From assembly GCA_949289565.1 (NCBI GenBank), contig CASEOO010000035.1, positions 1-62,399 of the forward strand: a stretch of DNA of 62,399 nucleotides. The letters run 5' to 3'. The notes below the pieces were generated by a model, which worked only from the letters and a program-made list of their open reading frames with translations, had not been told where the DNA came from and searched no databases. This DNA is from an uncultured Bacteroidales bacterium. Lineage in GTDB: Bacteria > Bacteroidota > Bacteroidia > Bacteroidales > UBA932. This document shows positions 1-8,464 of this stretch, piece after piece (within the stretch, counting starts at the first letter, position 1; each line of letters opens with the position of its first letter). A program made the translations under genes and the position numbers.

Positions 1-2322
1 AAGACGGGCCGCCGTCACTGCCGCGCACATCCCGGCTATCCCGCCGCCGACCACAACGAAGTCATAGCGCTCCGTCTCTGCTACCATCTCGGCCGCGGCT
101 TTCCGCTCCGCCCTGAGGATGTCCGCTTTCGCTCCTGCCTCAAGCGACGCTCCGGTCATGCCATGCTTCCCGGAAGGGCCAGCCATCGTCATGTAGACTG
201 CATCGCACCTCCCGTCGAACCCTGTCATATCCGTCAGGGCCAGCACGGCTTCGCCTGACTTCAGCCGGACGCTCCCAGCATACTGCCATTGCCACTCCTC
301 GCCTTCCGCCCCGAGCGTGTTCTTCAGCGTCCTGCCTGAAACCTTGATGCGGAATTGGCCCGGGCCTGGCTTCTCCGTCCAGGGGGACGTCCAGTTGTAC
401 GTCCGCGCGTAGACATGCCAGACCCCTGACTCCGGAATCATGACCTCTGTCTCCGCGTCTGGCACTGGCCTGCCCAGACCGTGCGCCAGAAGGTATGGCG
501 AGCCCATCTGGTCCATGAACTGCTGGTCCAGTACCCACCCGCCCTTGTCGCCGAAGCTCTCTGCTTCGACCAAGATTGCTTTCTCCGGTCCACGGCAAGC
601 TTCTTTGTCCGCCATCTCGGGCGTACTGCCAGAAGCCAGCATTGATTCCACTGTGATTTTGCCGATCACCGCCCAGCCGTCATCCGTCAGGAAACTTTCA
701 TCCAGGGCAAGTTCTATTCCCGCAGGATTTCCCTCTTTGGACGTGTCCACAATTCCTGCCGCGAGGGTATATTTCCCGGCAGGGATATTTTCGGGAACGA
801 ATGTGAAATTATATTCGGAGACATGGCCTTTCAGCCATTCCGAAGGCTCTGAGCCGCGGTCCACGAACTTCGCCACGACATTGCCCTGGGCATCGAACAG
901 GGCAAAGGCAACTTTGTATTTATAATTCCATTGCGGGATATTGTTAGGGCAATAACCCCAGCCGGCATTGGCCCAGGCATGGGCTATAGACACCTGTTCG
1001 CCGTTTACGATTTCTTCCGGAGCGGAGACGGCCACAGGGTACAGACGGTATCCGCCTTCAGCGATAAATCTTTTTATATAGTCAAATGCATCATAGAACC
1101 ATGAGGCGGTCTCTTTTCCGGCCCTGAGGTCCATCATATTTACCCGGGCTTCTTCCGAGGCCATGAATTCACCGATACGCACATCTTTCGGAGTTTTATA
1201 GCCGGCTGGGTCCTGCCACCATGGATGCTGTTCCACTATCCAGCCTCCTTCCATGATTATCGGCACCTTATATGCCCATTTTTTCACAAAAGAGCGCTCC
1301 CAGTCGTTGTAGCCCCAGTCCTGATTGTTCATGCCGAACGAATCAGCGCGAAGTCCATATCCATGTTTAATAGCGATTTCGAGCAGATACTCGCTGTCCG
1401 GCTCCGCATGGCGGCCTTCACTGACAGGAGCTCCAATGTGGCGGTGATAGTTAATGACCAGCGGGACTTTCGTGAATGTCCTGGAATACAGGTCTGTAAT
1501 CCACTCCATAGTATTTTCTTTCCAGTATGCAGTGCTGTCTGACTCGACATTCCCGGGTTCGTAGGCAACGTTGTGCCCCTCTCCCCATTTTCCGAGGCCG
1601 TAGCCGTCTATAAACGCAGTCTTGTCAGGGTCGTTGAATTCAGCGGCGAATGCCTCAATGAATTTTTCGTAGTATTTTCTGAAAACGGGGTCCTGCGGGA
1701 ACGGGGTCTTCTGTTCAGGGAGCTTTGGATTCTGGACATAGTATTCTGCTCCGGCATCGAAAACGAAGTCTGGCGTGTTCGCGCCCTGGTCCCTGCCATC
1801 CACTACAATGCGGAATGCGAGTTTCATTCCTCTTTCGCGGACGCTTTCAAGCAAGCGAGAGAGACGGCTGCCGGGATCTTTCCAGAAATATTTGCCTTCT
1901 TCAGGCTCCATGGAGGACCAGCTGGTCCTCAGATATGCCACTGAAGCATAGTCAGACACTTTGACGGACAGTCTGCCACTGTCTGCCGGCATGCTGTCAT
2001 AGCCATGTTTTTCCCAGAAGTTTTCGTCTTGAGCCCTGTCCCAGTCTTTGCCCAGATACATCACCCATCCGCAGAGAGGGTTGTCAAGGACTCTGACGGT
2101 GTCTGCGGTGAAAACTGCGTGCAGAAGATTCGTCTCTGATGCCGCAGACGAGGGGCGCGAGAATGTTTCATTCTGTGATGAAATCACGTTTTGTGGTGTT
2201 CGTTCACATATATTGGAGACAAACAATGTTTTCTCATCGGCGCTTCGTGCAGATATTGCTGCATTCAACTGGAAAGTAATTCCAATTAGTAAAATAAACG
2301 TCGGAAAAGCGTTTTTCTTCAT
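1..2322 (-). CDS. DUF4874-DUF4832 protein fused to FAD-dependent oxidoreductase (C-terminus beyond left edge)
   Basis: Translated by hand from the ATG at 2322; 774 codons stay open to the window edge. Residues 1-22 are a signal peptide. Residues about 75-540 match the two DUF4874/DUF4832 proteins at 10.2-13.6 kb, including GKWGE (Glu248) and EGGW (Glu358). Residues about 575-735 form the beta-rich front domain of the Bacteroidetes PF12831-type FAD oxidoreductases (VEAESF..DKGGW, then QQFMDQMGSPYLLAHG). A dinucleotide-binding loop, VVVGGGIAG, starts at residue 756 and the rest of the oxidoreductase runs off the edge. Normally these are separate proteins; the junction has no stop or frameshift. 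Probably exported and acting on sugars; substrate unknown. It has its own promoter at 2407-2437. Confidence 0.85.
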   Translation of the reverse strand, partial: MKKNAFPTFILLIGITFQLNAAISARSADEKTLFVSNICERTPQNVISSQNETFSRPSSAASETNLLHAVFTADTVRVLDNPLCGWVMYLGKDWDRAQDENFWEKHGYDSMPADSGRLSVKVSDYASVAYLRTSWSSMEPEEGKYFWKDPGSRLSRLLESVRERGMKLAFRIVVDGRDQGANTPDFVFDAGAEYYVQNPKLPEQKTPFPQDPVFRKYYEKFIEAFAAEFNDPDKTAFIDGYGLGKWGEGHNVAYEPGNVESDSTAYWKENTMEWITDLYSRTFTKVPLVINYHRHIGAPVSEGRHAEPDSEYLLEIAIKHGYGLRADSFGMNNQDWGYNDWERSFVKKWAYKVPIIMEGGWIVEQHPWWQDPAGYKTPKDVRIGEFMASEEARVNMMDLRAGKETASWFYDAFDYIKRFIAEGGYRLYPVAVSAPEEIVNGEQVSIAHAWANAGWGYCPNNIPQWNYKYKVAFALFDAQGNVVAKFVDRGSEPSEWLKGHVSEYNFTFVPENIPAGKYTLAAGIVDTSKEGNPAGIELALDESFLTDDGWAVIGKITVESMLASGSTPEMADKEACRGPEKAILVEAESFGDKGGWVLDQQFMDQMGSPYLLAHGLGRPVPDAETEVMIPESGVWHVYARTYNWTSPWTEKPGPGQFRIKVSGRTLKNTLGAEGEEWQWQYAGSVRLKSGEAVLALTDMTGFDGRCDAVYMTMAGPSGKHGMTGASLEAGAKADILRAERKAAAEMVAETERYDFVVVGGGIAGMCAAVTAARL

Positions 2323-2387
2323 CTCAAATCCGGTTATTGGTTTATGGTCATTATATGCTGGCGAGACTGCTGATGTCGCACAAAATA

Positions 2388-2437
2388 TGTGCATGTACAC
2401 AATTGCCAAATTTACGGAGTTTTTCTTTACTTGCAAA
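2388..2437 (-). promoter_or_regulatory. Promoter with palindromic operator for the FAD/DUF4832 gene
   Basis: Read on the minus strand, TTTG (2437-2434), 19 bases, then TAAATTTG (2414-2407) matches the Bacteroidetes -33/-7 consensus exactly. The near-perfect palindrome TGTGCATGTACACA (2388-2401) begins 5 bases downstream, over the expected start of transcription about 66 bases before the ATG. The same type of palindrome occurs twice in front of the susC gene that ends at 20128. The position suggests repressor binding; the regulator is not in the window. Confidence 0.65.
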
Positions 2438-2507
2438 TCTTTTCATCGTAAAACTTCCATGAATACCGCCTGAGGATGCATGAAAAATGATTTTGAATTT
2501 TTTCGAG

Positions 2508-2660
2508 TTTTACTATCTTCGTGGAACTGAACCGCTTCGAGAAGGAACTTGAGGAGTGCGAGACCCTGCTGGACAAGTGGTGTTTCGCTCTGAAGCACAT
2601 CGGCACATTAGACAGACTCCCTGACGAGTTGAGGGCAGAGGCTTTCGAGCGGCTGTTCAA
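2508..2660 (+). pseudogene. Remnant of an Rpn-family (PDDEXK_2) nuclease gene
   Basis: About 150 bases closely match the middle of the intact Rpn-type gene at 39124-40074 (its part at about 39642-39795). The reading frame is kept and encodes VELNRFEKELEECETLLDKW followed by a helical stretch ending in EAFERLFK. There is no start, no N-terminal nuclease core and no C-terminal tail. It lies between the promoter of the FAD/DUF4832 gene and the 3' end of the GH3 gene. Clear decay product of a mobile or recombination-associated gene. Confidence 0.75.
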
Positions 2661-2794
2661 GTTGCGGTCCGGGGAACGGAAACCGGATGTTTGGTCTACG
2701 TTTCCCGGGCCGCTTATCGTCAGCCGTTCTGAAAATCATTTTTAAAATTGGCCTGTATCTTCCTGCAAGATTCAAGTACAACAGAATGATAAAA

Positions 2795-5092
2795 TCAATA
2801 CGGAGTGCATAAAAACAGTCCGACAGGAATGGCTTCCAAGGCCTGGACATCCTCATACACTACAGATGAAGAAAGAATACGCTCCGAATCCGGCCCAATC
2901 CCTACCATAAATTCGCCTGTTTCGACGATGTACTCCAGCTCAGGCGTCCAGAATCCCAGTTCCGATACCGGCACTGAAAAATCCACGACGAGGCTTTCGC
3001 CAGGAGCAAGCTTCACCTTTCTGAAGCCTTTCAGCTCCTTTTCTGGCCGTGTGACGGAAGCCGTGGCATCCCCTATATACAGCTGCACAGTCTCTTCCAC
3101 TGCCCTGGCGGAAGTGTTCGTCACCTTCACGGAGGCCTTTACGGAGCGTGACACGGGGTCATATTCCGCCTTCATATCAGAATAGTCCACCTGGCTGTAT
3201 GAAAGCCCGTAACCAAACGGATAGAGCGGATCCTGAGGACAGTCGATATAGCCAGTCCTGTATTTCCGGAACGGGATATGTGGCCTGCCGGTAGATTTCA
3301 TGCTGTAATATATAGGAATCTGACCGACATTTCGAGGAAAAGTCATGGTCAGCCGGCCCGAAGGATTGTACTCTCCGAAAAGCACATCAGCCACGGCATT
3401 GCCGCCCTGAAGGCCCGGAGCCCAAGCATCCACTATAGCGGCACAATGCTCATTTTCCCATTCAAGCGTCATTGGACGGCCGTTCAGCAGCACCAGCACC
3501 ACATCTTTTCCGGTAGCGACCAGAGCTTCGAGAAGCCGTCTCTGTGCCGGCTGCAGCCCTATCCATGTCATGCTCGAAGACTCTCCGGACATCTTCGCAT
3601 TTTCTCCGAGCACGGCTATCACCACATCTGATTCCCGCGCCGCTGAAACAGCCTCTGATATCAAACTGTCAGGGTCTCCAGAACGTTCTATGTTCACGCC
3701 GATCATCCTGGCCAGACCTGGATTGTCAGTAATCGGCGCTCCGGCAGTATGAATAAGCGAAGACGTATAGCGGGAAATACCGGATTTGATGGAAACTCCC
3801 TCGTCCGCCATTGCCGCGGCGCCGGCCCATGTACCCATAAGTTCCCATCTGGTATCGGACAGAGGACCGATGAGAGCTACCTTCGCATCTTTTTCCAGAG
3901 GCAATACATTATGGTCGTTTTTCAAAAGCACGATGGACTTCCTGGCGGCTTCCAGGGCCAGAGAACGGTATTTTTCCCTGTCTACAGGCTGGCCGCCGAG
4001 ACGAAGATAAGGATTCTCAAAAAGTCCGAGCTTATATTTGGCTTCAAGAATGCGGCGGCATGCCACATCTATGTCGGCCTCTGTAAGCAGCCCTTTTTCA
4101 AGACAGTAATCCAGGTTCTTCAGCACGCCTTCAGACACCATATCCATATCAAGACCCGCCTTCAATGCCCGTGCAGACACCTCTGCAAGCGTACCAAGTC
4201 CGTGTTCCGTCAGTTCTCCGACCGATGTATAGTCGCTGACTGTGAAGCCGTCAAATCCCCATTCAGCACGGAGGACATCAGTCAGAAGCCATTTATTGGC
4301 AGTGGCAGGCACTCCATTGACGTCATTGAATGACGACATGACACTTCCTGCACCTGCATCCACGGCAGCCTTATACGGAGGAAGATATTCCTGATACATA
4401 CGGTTCAGGCTCATGTCCACCATATCATAGTCGCGGCCACCCTCTCCTGCGCCATACAGCGCAAAATGCTTGACACAGGCCATCATAGACTGAGGATCAT
4501 CGAGGCTTTCTCCCTGATATCCGCAGACCATGGCTTCAGCAATACGGGAACCGAGATAAGGGTCCTCTCCTGAGCTTTCCGCCACTCTGCCCCATCGCGG
4601 GTCACGGACGATATCTACCATCGGCGAAAAAGTCCAGTCAACGCCCTCTGACGATGCTTCATCTGCGGCCGCGCATGCAGTTCTCTCTATCAGGTCCAAA
4701 TCCCAGCTGCATGACAGGGCGAGAGGTATAGGCCATATCGTCCTGTAACCATGCACAACATCCAGCCCGAAAATAAGAGGAATCCCGAGCCGCGACTTCT
4801 CCACTGCCAATTTCTGGATATCGATCTTGTCTTCTATTGTCATGACATTGAACACACCTCCTATTTTGCCTTCGGCAATTTTAGAGGCTACGCCTGCGCT
4901 TTGGGCCTCTCCTGTCATGAACCTCCGGTCATAAGTCACGAGAGTAATCTGACCGGCCTTCTCCTCAATCGTCATCTTCGACATCAGGTCATCAATAAAG
5001 CTGTCCATCTGCTGGCCGCAATTCCGGTCATCAGCGCCAAGGAGAATAAAGCTTGCGGCTGAGAGCAAGGCGATAAGTGCTAATTTTCTCAT
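2795..5092 (-). CDS. Glycoside hydrolase family 3 (BglX-like beta-glycosidase)
   Basis: 765 residues, the usual length for a three-domain GH3. A signal peptide (about 1-20) points to the periplasm. The N-terminal barrel carries RVAESSGEDP (about 169-178), KHF (208-210) and the nucleophile motif GFTVSDY, with Asp287 as predicted nucleophile. The alpha/beta sandwich domain follows (VLLKNDHNVLPLEKDAKVAL), then a fibronectin-III-like C-terminal domain from about residue 640. GH3 enzymes remove terminal beta-linked sugars from short oligosaccharides; the exact sugar cannot be read here. In this susC-led cluster it probably finishes oligosaccharides next to the GH88. It is separated from the GH88 gene upstream by two copies of a 42-bp repeat. 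Confidence 0.9.
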   Translation of the reverse strand: MRKLALIALLSAASFILLGADDRNCGQQMDSFIDDLMSKMTIEEKAGQITLVTYDRRFMTGEAQSAGVASKIAEGKIGGVFNVMTIEDKIDIQKLAVEKSRLGIPLIFGLDVVHGYRTIWPIPLALSCSWDLDLIERTACAAADEASSEGVDWTFSPMVDIVRDPRWGRVAESSGEDPYLGSRIAEAMVCGYQGESLDDPQSMMACVKHFALYGAGEGGRDYDMVDMSLNRMYQEYLPPYKAAVDAGAGSVMSSFNDVNGVPATANKWLLTDVLRAEWGFDGFTVSDYTSVGELTEHGLGTLAEVSARALKAGLDMDMVSEGVLKNLDYCLEKGLLTEADIDVACRRILEAKYKLGLFENPYLRLGGQPVDREKYRSLALEAARKSIVLLKNDHNVLPLEKDAKVALIGPLSDTRWELMGTWAGAAAMADEGVSIKSGISRYTSSLIHTAGAPITDNPGLARMIGVNIERSGDPDSLISEAVSAARESDVVIAVLGENAKMSGESSSMTWIGLQPAQRRLLEALVATGKDVVLVLLNGRPMTLEWENEHCAAIVDAWAPGLQGGNAVADVLFGEYNPSGRLTMTFPRNVGQIPIYYSMKSTGRPHIPFRKYRTGYIDCPQDPLYPFGYGLSYSQVDYSDMKAEYDPVSRSVKASVKVTNTSARAVEETVQLYIGDATASVTRPEKELKGFRKVKLAPGESLVVDFSVPVSELGFWTPELEYIVETGEFMVGIGPDSERILSSSVVYEDVQALEAIPVGLFLCTPY

Positions 5093-5126
5093 TACATTCT
5101 GTCTGTTTAAAATTAAGATGTCGTGT

Positions 5127-5168
5127 CGGACTAAAGCCGCCTGGCCCTGAAAACGTTGTTAGTCCCGC
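5127..5168 (-). repeat. 42-bp intergenic palindromic repeat, copy 1
   Basis: The 42-base unit begins CGGACTAAAG and ends TTAGTCCCGC; GGACTAA and TTAGTCC at its ends can pair into a hairpin. It lies 52 bases from copy 2. The reverse complement occurs at 38892-38933 and 40159-40200. All four share a central gcgAAAACGT-type block. It lies between the GH88 and GH3 genes, outside coding sequence. Confidence 0.7.
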
Positions 5169-5178
5169 CGGAAGATGG

Positions 5179-5220
5179 CGGACTAAAGCCACTTCGGGGC
5201 GAAAACGTCGCTAGTCGAGC
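5179..5220 (-). repeat. 42-bp intergenic palindromic repeat, copy 2
   Basis: Second tandem copy (CGGACTAAAG ... GCTAGTCGAGC). The arms GACTAaAGC and GCTAGTC pair, so both hairpin arms have changed together relative to copy 1, which suggests the fold matters. It ends 24 bases before the stop codon of the GH88 gene. Confidence 0.65.
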
Positions 5221-5243
5221 TGAAAGCGGAAGCCGGGCGGCTA

Positions 5244-6476
5244 TCAGCGCTCGGAACGGGGCGAGGAAGAAAGAGCACGATACCGGAGAAGAGCCTCGAG
5301 GAAATAATAGTCGCTGTAGGTAAGCGGCACATCCACCTCCACGCCGCCAGGCTTGTTGCCCACGCTGTGCTTCAAAATGAAACCGCAATCTTCCCCGGGA
5401 GCGGCCAGATACTCATCCGAAGCCAAAGTCCTCAGGATTCGCTCAGCCACAGACAAATACTTCTCGGCACGGCCAGCCTCATCCCTGACAAAACCACTCA
5501 GCTGAACCAATGCACTGGCCATAATAGCTCCGGCAGAAGCATCCCGCAAATCATCAGGAATCAAGTCTGAATCGAAATCCCAATACGGAATGCCATCCTC
5601 AGGAAGACGAGGAATAAGATACTCGGCTATCTTCACAGCATGGTCAAGATACTGCCGTCCTCCCGTATATTGATACATCATAGTGAAGCCATACAAGCCC
5701 CAGGCCTGTCCTCTTGTCCATGAAGACCAGTCAGCAAACCCCTGCACAGTCTGCCTGACCAGCACCTCGCCGGAGACTGGGTCATAATCCACCAGATGGA
5801 AAGAACTGCCGTCCTCCCTGAAATGATTCTTCATCACAGTCATCGCATGGCTCTCCGCCACAGCCCTCAAGCTCTCATCCCCGCACAGCTCAGAAGCGCT
5901 CAGAAGAAGCTCCATATTCATCATATTGTCGATAATGACAGGGAATTTCCACGCGGCAATATGGTCAGGCGCAGGATCCCAGCTGCGGGTGCACCCAACC
6001 GCAGGATTGAACCTTGTAGCCAGGGAATGCGCCCCGTCGCAGAGCACAGCCTTGTACTCAGGATTCCCGGTGAGCCTGTACCCGTTCCCGTAGCTGCAGT
6101 CCAGCTGAAATCCCACATCATGGTCATTCGTTCTGAAACGGATAGAATCCAGCACCTCAGTATGCTTCTCTGCCAGAGCCTTCACACCCTCGTCGCCGGT
6201 ATACTCATACACCAGCCAGAGCGAGCCAGGATAAAAGCCCGAACACCACCACCAGATGTTCGAAGTCACCAGATTTCCCTCATGGTCCACATACCTCGGG
6301 CACAAGGCCAATTCCTCCGAAAAGCCAGCCTCATCGAGGTTAGAGTCCAGCAACGCCAGCTGTTCCGATGCACGTGCAAACACCCTCTCCGTCAGCTCCT
6401 CCATCGATTCTGTCTGACAGCAAGCCCCCGCCAGAAAACAGGATGCCGCGGCCGCGGCAATAATTGATTTTTTCAT
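5244..6476 (-). CDS. GH88 unsaturated uronyl hydrolase (region A)
   Basis: 410 residues from the ATG at 6476, chosen because MKKSIIAAAA opens a lipoprotein signal (cysteine near 19-20); an upstream in-frame start would add 24 unlikely residues. GH88 enzymes remove the 4,5-unsaturated uronic acid that lyases leave on the non-reducing end. The paired aspartates are present: Asp120 in NDHDVGF and Asp183 in IIDNMMN, spaced as in the family and as in the second GH88 at 27480-28754 (Asp143, Asp201). It also has RGQAWGLYGFT. A GH88 implies unsaturated oligosaccharides, yet region A holds no recognisable lyase, so these may come from region B or from an unrecognised enzyme. Confidence 0.9.
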   Translation of the reverse strand: MKKSIIAAAAASCFLAGACCQTESMEELTERVFARASEQLALLDSNLDEAGFSEELALCPRYVDHEGNLVTSNIWWWCSGFYPGSLWLVYEYTGDEGVKALAEKHTEVLDSIRFRTNDHDVGFQLDCSYGNGYRLTGNPEYKAVLCDGAHSLATRFNPAVGCTRSWDPAPDHIAAWKFPVIIDNMMNMELLLSASELCGDESLRAVAESHAMTVMKNHFREDGSSFHLVDYDPVSGEVLVRQTVQGFADWSSWTRGQAWGLYGFTMMYQYTGGRQYLDHAVKIAEYLIPRLPEDGIPYWDFDSDLIPDDLRDASAGAIMASALVQLSGFVRDEAGRAEKYLSVAERILRTLASDEYLAAPGEDCGFILKHSVGNKPGGVEVDVPLTYSDYYFLEALLRYRALSSSPRSER

Positions 6477-6642
6477 AATGTTGATTTTTTCCGGTGTCCT
6501 TCCAGGACAATTATTAATTAAAAAAGTGGCCGCGATGCCACAAAACACATCGCAACCACCAATTTAGCTAAAAAAACTAACCACTGATTAATTATATTCA
6601 CTTGCTTTACCAGCCAAGCTTGGCTTCACGCACATAACAGGC

Positions 6643-8271
6643 TTACAATGAAACTCTTTCCAGTGCAAAAAACTTCATGTTCCGTAAATCCACGATATAC
6701 AGATCTGGCCAGATACCGAACGACCACCAGCACTCTCTCATATCGTAACCGCCATACATCGGCTGCCACTCAGACATTCCATTAGCGACAGAAACGACAG
6801 CCTTCATTGCATTGCCTGCATCTGCGCCATTACCTGTATCATGCTTCCCGTCACCATCTTGATCATCAAAATAAGAACCGAGGAAATATCCAGGCTGACT
6901 GAATGACTCGCCATCGTCATATTGACCATTAGCCTCTATGGAAAGTTTGGTCTGTCCGCCTAACTGTCTCAATTTCTCTCCATATTTATCATAGACCAGG
7001 ACCTGCGGATCAGCAAGACTCGGAGTAAAGTTTATCTCTGTTCCGGCTCCCCAGCCTCCGTTCGTTCCTATTGCCCACAATTTATCCACAATTATGCTAG
7101 TATGACTTCTGCCATCAGGATCACCTTTCTCAGTCCAAGTTATCTCTTTTGGCTTAAGGTCATTCGCAGGGTCGTAAACCGTAACTTTTGCGTTCTCAGT
7201 ATCTACCACTACACGGTATTTACCGGCAGACTCTACAGTCCAGACATATTCAGGTGAAACTGTGTATTCGGATGACTGGGCGAAAGCGCCATCCTCAGGA
7301 GTCAAGACACCTTCCATTGTCCTGATGGAGAATGTACCAGGCTGAAGTTCTGCATACCATGCATACACAGCCTCGTTTTCGACTGTCTGTGTCAGAGCCG
7401 CATTGGCGCCGACAGGAACGGCAGTTCCGTCAAGCCAGAAATCTGAACAAGCCACTACGGTAGTGTAGACATAGCCGGCCTTGAAGTCAAGGTCAGTTTT
7501 AGAAATTTCATAGACCTTGTCGGCAGTGGTCACTTTCACTGCGGCATTGCCGGTAAATGGAGCACAGAGAATGTAGAAAGCTCCGGTTTCTGCCACTACG
7601 CCGTCATTGACAGAGACACTTGCTTCATTAGATGCAGTCTCGGAAGCAGTCAGCTCGCCTGAAACTACATCCATCGAGAATACCCCTGCCACCGGGCTTT
7701 TAGCCACAATAGAGACTTCGTTCACTGAAAAAGTTTCAGCGCCGGAGGCATTGGTTACATTCACCTTGACCACTGTCGCGGCATGGCTCAGCGTCACAGC
7801 AGGAGACGCAGTGCCTTCCACGTCTTTTGCTGTACCATAAAGAGGTGTCTGTATATGCTCAGTATCGCCAGCAGCGGACTGATAGCCTGATTCGATATTG
7901 ATATTTACTTTCCCATCATTCAGAGTACTTGCGTCTGCAGCAGGATAAACCACAGAATATGTGTATGTTTCACCCTCCACAGGTGTGAAGTCTGAAGTGT
8001 AGAATACATTTTCACCTTCTCCTTTATGGAACAGGATGTATTCAGTACCTTCTGAGCTTGTTACATATACTCCGAGGACGTCATCGGCGTCCCAGTCCAC
8101 TGTATAAGTCTCACCGTCGGTGAAATTGACTTTTGTCTCGGCTACATCGGCCGTGAGTGTGAATGCTCCCTCCGGCACAGGCTGGCCGGCAGGGATCTCA
8201 TTGATTTCCTTTGTGCAGCTGAAAGCTATGGCAGAAGCAGCCAAGGCTGCAATATATACGAATTTTTTCAT
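6643..8271 (-). CDS. Surface lipoprotein: fimbrillin-like front with SusE/SusF-like glycan-binding modules
   Basis: 542 residues from the ATG at 8271, directly preceded by AGGAGG; a longer in-frame start exists but overlaps the small ORF upstream. Lipobox AFSC. The N-terminal half resembles Mfa-like fimbrillin domains (ETKVNFTDGETYTVDWDADD). The rest is two SusE/F-like modules: one at about 290-380 (VWTVESAGKYRVVVDTENAK) and one ending in YIVDLRNMKFFALE. The last module has an acidic loop, DDQDGDGKHDTGNG, like a calcium-binding repeat. Close paralogue of the protein at 8465-10075. Probably displayed on the cell surface to bind the locus's glycan; ligand unknown. Confidence 0.75.
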   Translation of the reverse strand: MKKFVYIAALAASAIAFSCTKEINEIPAGQPVPEGAFTLTADVAETKVNFTDGETYTVDWDADDVLGVYVTSSEGTEYILFHKGEGENVFYTSDFTPVEGETYTYSVVYPAADASTLNDGKVNINIESGYQSAAGDTEHIQTPLYGTAKDVEGTASPAVTLSHAATVVKVNVTNASGAETFSVNEVSIVAKSPVAGVFSMDVVSGELTASETASNEASVSVNDGVVAETGAFYILCAPFTGNAAVKVTTADKVYEISKTDLDFKAGYVYTTVVACSDFWLDGTAVPVGANAALTQTVENEAVYAWYAELQPGTFSIRTMEGVLTPEDGAFAQSSEYTVSPEYVWTVESAGKYRVVVDTENAKVTVYDPANDLKPKEITWTEKGDPDGRSHTSIIVDKLWAIGTNGGWGAGTEINFTPSLADPQVLVYDKYGEKLRQLGGQTKLSIEANGQYDDGESFSQPGYFLGSYFDDQDGDGKHDTGNGADAGNAMKAVVSVANGMSEWQPMYGGYDMRECWWSFGIWPDLYIVDLRNMKFFALERVSL

Positions 8272-8287
8272 AAGCCATTCCTCCTGA

Positions 8288-8416
8288 TTAAAAATCGCCT
8301 CCGTCATTCATGCCCGGGGCATCAATCGAATAATCTTTACTTGAGGCAAAGCCGTTTTCCACCTGCACCGTCATTTCAGACAGCATAGGATGCTGATAAT
8401 CTTGATTTTTGTTCAT
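8288..8416 (-). CDS. Small ORF, 42 residues, between the paired surface lipoproteins
   Basis: Starts at the ATG at 8416 and stops at 8288, 16 bases before the next gene's start. The peptide begins MNKNQDYQHPMLSEM and ends DAPGMNDGGDF. It has no signal peptide or membrane segment. The pattern (Tyr/Pro near the start, an acidic middle, a Gly-Asp-Phe end) resembles short peptides often found beside Bacteroidales fimbrillin-type genes. The ribosome site of the following gene overlaps its 3' end, as in a true operon. Function unknown. Confidence 0.5.
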   Translation of the reverse strand: MNKNQDYQHPMLSEMTVQVENGFASSKDYSIDAPGMNDGGDF

Positions 8417-8464
8417 AATGCTAAAAATTGTTGGTTAATTGTTATTTGGTTATAAGCCTTTTCA

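Noticed and set aside
6477..6642. Perfect palindrome AGCCAAGCTTGGCT (6612-6625) in the gap before GH88
   Set aside because: Single copy, no T-run after it and no promoter box at a useful distance, so no function can be supported. Nothing else was seen in this gap.
8272..8307. Upstream in-frame start for the surface lipoprotein at 6643
   Set aside because: It would add 12 residues before a perfect lipoprotein signal and overlap the small ORF; AGGAGG lies just before the ATG at 8271.
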